From: an uncultured Sutterella sp.
GTDB taxonomy: Bacteria; Pseudomonadota; Gammaproteobacteria; Burkholderiales; Burkholderiaceae_F
Direction: 5' to 3'
Assembly: GCA_902493085.1 (NCBI GenBank)
Contig: CABUOH010000104.1
Location: forward strand, 1-5,460
DNA length: 5,460 bases
The position numbers and the translations under genes are program-made. The notes beneath the pieces are model-generated. The model ran no database searches. It worked only from the letters and a program-made list of their open reading frames with translations, and was not told where the DNA came from. Below are positions 1 to 4,321 of this stretch, in pieces; the first letter of the stretch is position 1; the number at the start of each line of letters is the position of its first letter.

Positions 1-1
1 A

Positions 2-742
2 GTCCCGCGGGACCTCAAGGTTCCTGGTCGGGAAGGAAAAGGCGTTTACTTTGCGCTCGACGTCCTGCAGGAGCAAAACCGCGTCGACGCGGGACTCGTC
101 AAGAAGCATGCCGTCGACTGCCGGGGCTGCGACGTCGTCATCGTGGGCGGGGGCGATACGGGGAGCGACTGCGTCGGCACGGCGCGCCGCCAGGGCGCGG
201 GCCGGATTTATCAGCTCGACCTCTGTCCCATGCCGCCCGAAAAGGAGGACAAGGCCGCCACCTGGCCCGCTTGGCCCAGAAAGCTTCGCACGTCCTCGTC
301 GCACGAAGAGGGCTGCGAGCGCCTCTGGGAGACGTCCACCAAGGAAATCCTTCTCAACGAGAAGGGCGAGGTGCGGGGCGTGCGCTGCGTGAAGCTCAAG
401 TGGAGCCTCAATGCCGAGGGGCGCTTTGCGCCCGCCGAGGTGCCCGACTCCGACTTTGAGATTCCCTGCCAGCGCGTGCTGCTTGCCATGGGGTTCGTGC
501 ATCCAGCGGCCGCAACGCTCAACGCCTTCGGCGTCGAGTGCGACGCCAGAGGCAATGCCCGTGCGGGACTTGAAGAGGCGGACGCACCCTTTGCCACGAG
601 CGTGCCGCGCGTCTTTGCGTGCGGCGACGCGCGAAGCGGGCAGTCGCTCGTCGTGCGCGCCATGAGCGAGGGCCGACGGTGCGCGCGCGCCGTGGACGTC
701 TTCCTCACGGGCGCTTCAGAGCTGCCCGCCTTCAGGGCGTAA
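2..742 (+). CDS. gltD: Glutamate synthase (NADPH) small subunit, C-terminal part (5' truncated by window)
   Basis: The frame is open from base 2 to the TAA at 740-742, giving 246 residues, about half of a typical GltD of roughly 470-490 residues; the start lies outside the window. The family's small subunit takes electrons from NADPH through FAD and passes them to the large subunit GltB, which makes glutamate from glutamine and 2-oxoglutarate in the cytoplasm. Visible marks are the VPRDLKVPGRE...GVYFALD segment at the start, the nucleotide-binding turn VIVGGGDTGSDCVGTARRQGA-like at residues 46-65 (GGGDTGSD, the NADPH-binding Rossmann loop), and the C-terminal FAD-contacting signature VFACGDARSGQSLVV at 204-218 followed by an EGR helix. 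The N-terminal iron-sulfur region is not in the window. GltB is expected upstream but unseen. Related enzymes (AegA, dihydropyrimidine dehydrogenase subunit) share the fold, but the order and wording of the motifs fit GltD best. Base composition is very GC-rich (44 of 60 bases in 181-240). Confidence 0.9.
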   Translation, partial: VPRDLKVPGREGKGVYFALDVLQEQNRVDAGLVKKHAVDCRGCDVVIVGGGDTGSDCVGTARRQGAGRIYQLDLCPMPPEKEDKAATWPAWPRKLRTSSSHEEGCERLWETSTKEILLNEKGEVRGVRCVKLKWSLNAEGRFAPAEVPDSDFEIPCQRVLLAMGFVHPAAATLNAFGVECDARGNARAGLEEADAPFATSVPRVFACGDARSGQSLVVRAMSEGRRCARAVDVFLTGASELPAFRA

Positions 743-771
743 GCGGACTTCGTCGAAAGCGGTCTGAAATA

Positions 772-791
772 AGGGCGATTGCGATCGCCCT
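772..791 (+). terminator. Hairpin just downstream of gltD, possible part of its terminator
   Basis: Perfect 8-bp inverted repeat, AGGGCGAT (772-779) and ATCGCCCT (784-791), with a four-base TGCG loop, starting 29 bases after the gltD stop. No T-run follows, so by itself it is not a canonical intrinsic terminator. It may stabilise the 3' end of the gltD message or act together with the stronger hairpin at 820-849. Confidence 0.35.
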
Positions 792-819
792 GAGCAGACG
801 GCCGGGATGAGCCGCAGGA

Positions 820-849
820 AAGGGCCGTCTTCTTCGGAAGGCGGCCCTT
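820..849 (+). terminator. Strong UUCG-tetraloop hairpin, probable gltD terminator
   Basis: The arms 820-832 and 837-849 pair over 13 base pairs with one G-T wobble (828 with 841) around a TTCG loop (833-836) closed by C-G. This is the very stable C(UUCG)G tetraloop common in bacterial terminators. It lies about 80 bases after the gltD stop and before the autotransporter's promoter region. The bases after the stem (TCGTCGTC) are not a T-run, so termination may be incomplete or factor-assisted; the hairpin itself is clear, its role is inferred. Confidence 0.55.
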
Positions 850-908
850 CGTCGTCAAGCGGCGAATCGTTTCATCGTTTGGATTGTTGTGATGTTCAGT
901 CCGTCCGG

Positions 909-941
909 TTCTCCAGTCATTCGTTCGAGAACTGCGGAGAA
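909..941 (+). other. Imperfect inverted repeat in the gltD-autotransporter gap
   Basis: TTCTCC (909-914) plus AGT (915-917) can pair with ACT (931-933) plus GGAGAA (936-941), leaving a two-base bulge (GC, 934-935) and a 13-base loop. It sits upstream of the candidate -35 box at 979, so it could be a protein-binding dyad or a leftover 3' structure. No function can be assigned. The rest of 850-978 holds no gene or other structure that I can support. Confidence 0.25.
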
Positions 942-978
942 AATTCGTTGTGTAAGAGCAACTTTGAGTGCGTGTCCG

Positions 979-1008
979 TTGACAGTCAGCGTCCTTCACG
1001 ATTAACGT
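979..1008 (+). promoter_or_regulatory. Candidate sigma-70 promoter of the autotransporter gene
   Basis: A perfect -35 hexamer TTGACA lies at 979-984. The best -10 at usual spacing is TAACGT at 1003-1008 (18-base spacer), matching TATAAT at the first two and last positions only. The -35 is therefore good and the -10 weak, as expected for a promoter needing an activator or held under control. Transcription from here would begin near 1015 and leave a leader of about 45 bases before the ATG at 1059. The stretch is lower in GC than flanking gltD. Confidence is limited by the poor -10. Confidence 0.35.
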
Positions 1009-1011
1009 GAA
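995..1011. promoter_or_regulatory. 17-bp palindrome overlapping the promoter, candidate operator
   Basis: TTCACG (995-1000) and CGTGAA (1006-1011) form a perfect 6-bp dyad around ATTAA. It covers the predicted -10 region of the autotransporter promoter, where binding of a dimeric regulator would block RNA polymerase. It does not match the CRP or FNR consensus, and I cannot name the regulator. An RNA hairpin is less likely because most of it lies before the predicted transcript start. Confidence 0.35.
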
Positions 1012-1044
1012 TGTAGCCAGGGGAATTGTTTTTATCTCTCTTCG

Positions 1045-1052
1045 AAAGGAGG
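1045..1052 (+). promoter_or_regulatory. Strong ribosome binding site deciding the ATG at 1059
   Basis: AAAGGAGG is nearly complete anti-16S complementarity, six bases before the ATG at 1059. It fixes the start at 1059 instead of the upstream TTG-type start at 1026 in the same frame. The protein then begins with a normal signal peptide. Confidence 0.85.
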
Positions 1053-1058
1053 ACGGTC

Positions 1059-1535
1059 ATGCGTACGACACAATTCTCGATCCGCATTCTTGCCATCGCG
1101 GTTGCGGCGGCTTTGGCGCAAGGCGCTGGAGATGGCGATTTCTCTGGAGAATCTTATGATCAGAACGGCGCTCAGGCGTTTGATCAATTCACCATCACGG
1201 ATTCGGATCAGACAACGCAGGCGGCGGTCTCGTTGACGGGCAACAGCTCTTTAACTGTCAATCAAACGCTTACCCTTTCTACAGAACGTACTGCAAGTGC
1301 CGATTATGACCTTGTAGGCATTTTTGTTAAGTCAGAAACGGCCGCTTTGGATACGAAAGAAATTGTTGACATTTCAGTTGTCAATAACTCGAATATGATG
1401 GGCAAGGGCATTGTGGGTTTGAGTACATACGGTGCCGTGAAGCTCGAAGGAAAGAATAATCATATTCAGGTTCGCAACAAAGTTGGAAACAATTATTTGA
1501 ACGGAATCGCTTTGATGGGGGGGGGAATTCGCTAG
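1059..1535 (+). CDS. Autotransporter N-terminal fragment: signal peptide and first passenger rungs (frame ends just after the G9 tract)
   Basis: This is the first of two pieces of one gene and encodes 158 residues. The start is set by the AAAGGAGG site six bases upstream. Residues 1-20 look like a Sec signal peptide: MRTTQFSIR carries arginines at 2 and 9, then the hydrophobic stretch ILAIAVAAALA, with possible cleavage after ALA (residue 20) or QGA (residue 23). From about residue 25 the chain is rich in Ser, Thr, Asn and Asp, with alternating beta-strand patterns and Gly-hydrophobic turns (LVGIFV, GKGIVGL, NGIALM) like those of the second piece. There is no cysteine. After ATG-GGG-GGG-GGA it reads only Ile-Arg and stops at TAG 1533-1535. 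In the sequenced state this would give a short exported fragment without a barrel, probably degraded in the periplasm. The DNA is markedly AT-richer than its neighbours (20 G+C of 60 in 1441-1500). Confidence 0.8.
   Translation: MRTTQFSIRILAIAVAAALAQGAGDGDFSGESYDQNGAQAFDQFTITDSDQTTQAAVSLTGNSSLTVNQTLTLSTERTASADYDLVGIFVKSETAALDTKEIVDISVVNNSNMMGKGIVGLSTYGAVKLEGKNNHIQVRNKVGNNYLNGIALMGGGIR
1517..1525 (+). repeat. Homopolymeric G9 tract, putative phase-variation switch
   Basis: Nine consecutive G follow GAT at the exact point where the autotransporter frame breaks. With G9 the frame reads Met-Gly-Gly-Gly-Ile-Arg-stop. With G10 it reads Met153-Gly-Gly-Gly-Asn-Ser and continues to the barrel; with G7 it does so with one Gly fewer. 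G8 would also be out of frame. Slipped-strand changes at poly-G tracts inside surface-protein genes are an established form of phase variation (Neisseria, Campylobacter, Helicobacter, Bordetella). The tract codes a Gly-rich turn of the repeat fold, where one Gly more or less should be tolerated. A homopolymer sequencing or assembly error gives the same picture and cannot be excluded from one sequence. Confidence 0.75.
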
Positions 1536-1570
1536 AGGCACAGTCGTTTATAATAGATGTTGTTAATGAA

Positions 1571-4057
1571 GTGCCGATGCCGTCCGATGAATATTATGCC
1601 AATAATGCTCATGGGTTCTGGCAGCAGGGCGGCACTTTGAAAGTTCAAGATCTGACCGTAAATGTCACGGGTAAAGGATCGGTGAACAGTGGGATAAGCG
1701 GTGAGGGCGGCACTGCAGAAATCGGCAGTCTGAATATCAAGGTAACGGCCGACGGTCCGGAAAGCGAAGAGGTCGGGATGGCATCCGCATACGGCCTTTG
1801 GATTGTTCCAGACGGCGGTTCGCCATCAGATTATTCGCTTCAGGCAAACACGATCAATATTGAAGCTTCCAGTTTGCAGGGTGGTGACGCCTACGGCGTG
1901 TACGTGGAGATGATGGACGACGAGAGTCCTCAAACCATAGAGGTGTCGGCATTGCAAACGGACATCCGCATCGCAAAAGCAGGATCGGCCTATGGTTTGA
2001 ACCTGCTTGGTCTTGAAGAGCAGCCTGAGTACGTCAAGGCGGATCTAGGAACGGTGACGATGAACGTTCAGGGGGACGAGGCTACCGGTATTGACGTTTG
2101 GGGAACAACGGTCGTTGTGGATGGGCTCGCCGGCGAAATCCAGGCCGCTAACGATCGAGCGCAAGGCATTTATTCGGATTCGAGTGTTCTAACCGCCAAT
2201 GGCGATGTTTCGTTGACGGTGTCCGGAGAATCCGCTGACGGCCTGCAGTTGAGGTATGGCAGCAGTGCCACTTTCAGCGGGGCGGTGGACCTGAAGGTCA
2301 CGTCAGCTTCAGACAATGCCCAGGGGATTGTTCTCGATCAAGGTTCTACGGCAACCTTTAATGAGCATGTCACTGTCGCGGTTTCAACCACGGCTGATGG
2401 TGAAGAAAAGCCCAACCAATTGTACGGCGTTGACGTGAGTTCTGAAGAGGGCCAAGCCGAGTTCCTGAAAGGACTGACGGTTACGACGTCCGGGACTGCG
2501 AAAAACGTATTCCACGTTGCATTGAATGCAGACGAAGGCAAAATCGTTGTCAAGGGCGGCGCGGTTGTTAATGCAGAGGATGGCTATTGGGCATTGAAGA
2601 CTGTTGATGGGGGCTCAATCACGATCGAAGAAGATCCGGAAAGCATCAGCACCATCAACGGCAATATTTGGAGCAAGGGAGCTGACTCGGTCATCAGCGT
2701 GGCGCTTGATGGCGGAGATTCCCTCTCGGCCCGTTCGGCTCTGCAGGATGGAGGCGCTTTCAATCTGGGCCTGAAGGATGGCGCCGTGTGGAATGTCGGA
2801 GCGGGTGGTGCCAGTGCGGCGACGACGGTGGCGTCGGATGCCGGTCATCTGGCGTTTGCCGATGCGGGGTCAAGTCTCACGGTCGAGACGCTTTCCCTTG
2901 CCGACACGACTGTTGTGTCCATGAGTGACGTGCCTGCGAATGGCGGTCACTACATTACGGCCGGCAACATCACGGGTGACGGCATTGTTCGCGCAGAGGG
3001 AAGCGGCGACATGAACGACGCCCGCACCGAGTCGGTGTCTGAAGTCGTTGACTCGATGGCCAATGCCGTTTTTGGAGAAGCTGCTCAAGACAAGGTCGGC
3101 GAGGTTTACCTTGCGGAAGGCAAGCTTTTCGGTGAGGTTGAAGCCATTCGGAATGAAAACGGGACGTATGAGATCGCCGAACGCACCAATACGAAGCTTG
3201 AAGCGGCCAGTACGTTGGCCGTGCTGTCGGCCATGCAGTGGCGTCATGAAATGAATGACCTGACCAAGCGCATGGGTGAACTTCGCACGAGCCCCGAAGG
3301 CATCGGCAGCTGGGTGCGTCTCTACGGTTCCGAGCAGGCGTATGGCGGCATCGAAGTCAAGAATGCGTCGGTGCAGGTCGGCGCAGACGTTGATGTGGGC
3401 GCTGGATGGAAGGTCGGCGCTGCGTTCAACTACACCGACGGCACCGCCGACATCGCGGGCGGATCGGCCGACAGCAAGGCATACGGCATTGCGGCTTATG
3501 GTACGTGGATGGATGCCAACGGCCAGTTCGTCGACTTGATTGCAAAGTACAGCAAGCTTGACACCGACTACGAGGTCAAGGGCGTCGACGGGAGCTTTGA
3601 CAACAATGCCTGGAGCGTCAGCGCCGAATACGGCTGGCACTTCAAGCTTGCCGAAGCGGCCTTCGTTGAGCCTCAGGCCGAGCTGACATACGGTCAGGTG
3701 ATCGGTGACGATGCCGTCAACGGAGAAGGCGTTCGCTTGGAACAGGAAGACTTTGAAAGCCTGATCGGTCGCGTTGGCGTTCGCGCGGGCTTCTACTTCC
3801 CGGACAACAAGGGCGTCGTCTATGCGCGTGCCTCCGTTCTGCACGACTTCAAGGGCGAGGCTGAAACCGTGGCCAAGCTCAATGGTCAAAGCGTGACTCT
3901 CAAGGACGACTTGGGCGGCACTTGGGGTGAGCTCGGCATTGGGGCGAACTTCAATCTGACTGATGCGACCTACACCTATGTTGATCTTGAAAAGACTACC
4001 GGTGGAGATGTTTCAGAAAAGTGGCGTTGGAATGTCGGGCTGAGGCACGTTTTCTAA
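1571..4057 (+). CDS. Autotransporter, main passenger and C-terminal outer-membrane beta-barrel (second frame piece)
   Basis: This frame is open back to a stop at 1457-1459, so it already covers the G tract; the GTG at 1571 and ATG at 1577 lack any ribosome binding site and a signal peptide, so they are annotation starts only. True coding in the fused protein resumes at 1526. The passenger, to about base 3250, is a repeat-built beta-helix-like chain with degenerate units beginning A-x-G-hydrophobic. A helical linker (LEAASTLAVLSAMQW) is followed by EMNDLTKRMGELR at 3248-3286, then a barrel of about 250 residues from GSWVRLYG (3305 on) with alternating aromatic strands, ending in RWNVGLRHVF. 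The terminal Phe is the usual outer-membrane assembly signal. No cysteine occurs and no GDSG serine protease motif is visible. In classical type Va secretion the barrel inserts through Bam and the passenger passes to the surface. The passenger's function is unknown. Confidence 0.85.
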   Translation: MPMPSDEYYANNAHGFWQQGGTLKVQDLTVNVTGKGSVNSGISGEGGTAEIGSLNIKVTADGPESEEVGMASAYGLWIVPDGGSPSDYSLQANTINIEASSLQGGDAYGVYVEMMDDESPQTIEVSALQTDIRIAKAGSAYGLNLLGLEEQPEYVKADLGTVTMNVQGDEATGIDVWGTTVVVDGLAGEIQAANDRAQGIYSDSSVLTANGDVSLTVSGESADGLQLRYGSSATFSGAVDLKVTSASDNAQGIVLDQGSTATFNEHVTVAVSTTADGEEKPNQLYGVDVSSEEGQAEFLKGLTVTTSGTAKNVFHVALNADEGKIVVKGGAVVNAEDGYWALKTVDGGSITIEEDPESISTINGNIWSKGADSVISVALDGGDSLSARSALQDGGAFNLGLKDGAVWNVGAGGASAATTVASDAGHLAFADAGSSLTVETLSLADTTVVSMSDVPANGGHYITAGNITGDGIVRAEGSGDMNDARTESVSEVVDSMANAVFGEAAQDKVGEVYLAEGKLFGEVEAIRNENGTYEIAERTNTKLEAASTLAVLSAMQWRHEMNDLTKRMGELRTSPEGIGSWVRLYGSEQAYGGIEVKNASVQVGADVDVGAGWKVGAAFNYTDGTADIAGGSADSKAYGIAAYGTWMDANGQFVDLIAKYSKLDTDYEVKGVDGSFDNNAWSVSAEYGWHFKLAEAAFVEPQAELTYGQVIGDDAVNGEGVRLEQEDFESLIGRVGVRAGFYFPDNKGVVYARASVLHDFKGEAETVAKLNGQSVTLKDDLGGTWGELGIGANFNLTDATYTYVDLEKTTGGDVSEKWRWNVGLRHVF
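1787..2515 (+). repeat. Degenerate tandem protein repeats in the passenger (about eight units)
   Basis: In the restored numbering, residues about 244-486 consist of units of roughly 25-34 residues, each opening with A-x-G-hydrophobic: AYGLW, AYGVY, AYGLN, ATGID, AQGIY, ADGLQ, AQGIV, LYGVD. A common body follows, best seen in the later units: G-S-x-A-T-F-x-x-x-V-x-L-x-V. The DNA itself is not repeated, so the units are old and diverged. The pattern of short strands with Gly turns fits a right-handed beta-helix, the normal passenger fold of autotransporters. Similar but looser units occur before 1787 and into the first frame piece. Confidence 0.6.
3248..3286 (+). other. SPATE-like passenger cleavage motif before the barrel
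   Basis: The encoded EMNDLTKRMGELR aligns residue by residue with EVNNLNKRMGDLR, the conserved segment in the helix of SPATE autotransporters (Tsh, EspP, Pet type), where the barrel itself cuts after the Asn. Here the matching bond is Asn733-Asp734 (codons 3254 and 3257). Cutting there would leave a 266-residue barrel domain, close to the SPATE size of about 277. The match is seen in the sequence; that cleavage occurs is inferred. Confidence 0.6.
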
Positions 4058-4075
4058 CCGTCTACGTGTTGTCGT

Positions 4076-4095
4076 CGGATCGATTTTTTGATCCG
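4076..4095. terminator. Palindromic hairpin with T6 in its loop, after the autotransporter stop
   Basis: CGGATC (4076-4081) and GATCCG (4090-4095) pair perfectly around an eight-base loop, GATTTTTT. It starts 18 bases after the stop codon at 4055-4057. The T-run is within the loop instead of after the stem, which is not the canonical terminator arrangement. It may protect the 3' end or serve as a binding palindrome. Confidence 0.3.
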
Positions 4096-4114
4096 CACTT
4101 CTGATGAATGGAGC

Positions 4115-4145
4115 GAGCGGGCACTTTCGGGTGCCGCCCGTTCTT
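4115..4145 (+). terminator. Probable intrinsic terminator of the autotransporter gene
   Basis: GAGCGGGC (4115-4122) pairs with GCCCGTTC (4136-4143) over eight base pairs with one G-T wobble. The 13-base loop contains a minor internal AC/GT pairing. The 3' arm runs into TTCTTC, a weak U-rich tail. The position 58 bases after the stop is right for ending the autotransporter message before the transporter gene. Confidence 0.45.
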
Positions 4146-4223
4146 CACGTCGGATGACGGAGGCGGCAGCGTTCGGGCATGGGATTTACCCGCGTTGGAG
4201 GCCTTCGGGCGAGTCCGGACGAC

Positions 4224-4258
4224 TAAAATGAAAGGTCCTTCGGCTCTCAAGGCCTTTC
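4224..4258 (+). promoter_or_regulatory. Candidate -10 box and leader hairpin ahead of the transporter gene
   Basis: TAAAAT (4224-4229) differs from the TATAAT consensus at one position, but no good -35 stands at 16-18 bases upstream. Just before it is a perfect 8-bp palindrome, GTCCGGAC (4213-4220). Directly after it, GAAAGG (4230-4235) plus CC (4237-4238) can pair with GG (4251-4252) plus CCTTTC (4253-4258), with one bulged T, at the 5' end of a leader of about 85 bases. The promoter could depend on an activator or may lie elsewhere. Confidence 0.2.
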
Positions 4259-4321
4259 CAACAGGTGTTTTTGGTTCTGGTTTGCCGCGGGGTCGGTTGA
4301 TCCTGCGGCTGCACGTCTTTC

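Larger units (their letters stand above)
1059..4057 (+). other. Reconstructed full-length phase-variable autotransporter gene, sequenced in the OFF state
   Basis: Joining the two frames by one added G at 1517-1525 yields 3000 bases: 999 residues plus stop, with no other interruption. The order is then: signal peptide (1 to about 20-23), passenger (to about 733), linker helix (about 710-745), barrel (about 748-999). Both halves supply parts that the other lacks, and the repeat pattern runs through the join (GIALM-GGG-NSLEAQ, then AHGFWQQGGTLKV). The rest of the gene keeps over 800 open codons, which argues against old decay. It is best described as one gene whose expression depends on the length of the G tract, and secondarily as a possible recent pseudogene or a sequencing artefact. 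Confidence 0.75.

Noticed and set aside
781..788. GCGATCGC as a HIP1-type genomic repeat
   Set aside because: Only a single copy is noticed here and it is part of the 772-791 hairpin; HIP1 is a feature of cyanobacteria and nothing else here suggests that.
211..999. Minus-strand open frame of 262 codons across the end of gltD and the gap
   Set aside because: It lies opposite the clear GltD frame and both hairpins, has a low-complexity Ser/Arg-rich translation without domains, and is explained by GC-rich codon use.
807..1010. Small plus-strand open frame in the gltD-autotransporter gap
   Set aside because: It runs through the UUCG hairpin, has no ribosome binding site and a Ser-rich composition produced by the hairpin arms.
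1515..1535. Programmed ribosomal frameshifting at the G run
   Set aside because: There is no typical heptamer with slippery A or T codons and no clear stimulatory stem or Shine-Dalgarno-like spacing element nearby. DNA-level slippage is the simpler explanation, though transcriptional slippage at G9 is not fully excluded.
1571..1579. GTG/ATG as a genuine internal start for a second autotransporter protein
   Set aside because: No ribosome binding site and no signal peptide; the frame is open further upstream through the G tract and continues the repeat pattern, so this is the rest of a split gene.
1059..3250. Passenger serine protease (true SPATE)
   Set aside because: Despite the SPATE-like cleavage motif, no GDSG-type active site and no extended signal peptide are visible, and the whole passenger reads as degenerate beta-helix repeats.
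2870..3889. Long minus-strand open frame (339 codons) opposite the autotransporter barrel
   Set aside because: The plus strand shows a complete barrel ending in the Phe signature. The antisense translation has no recognisable family and arises from the codon bias of the barrel.
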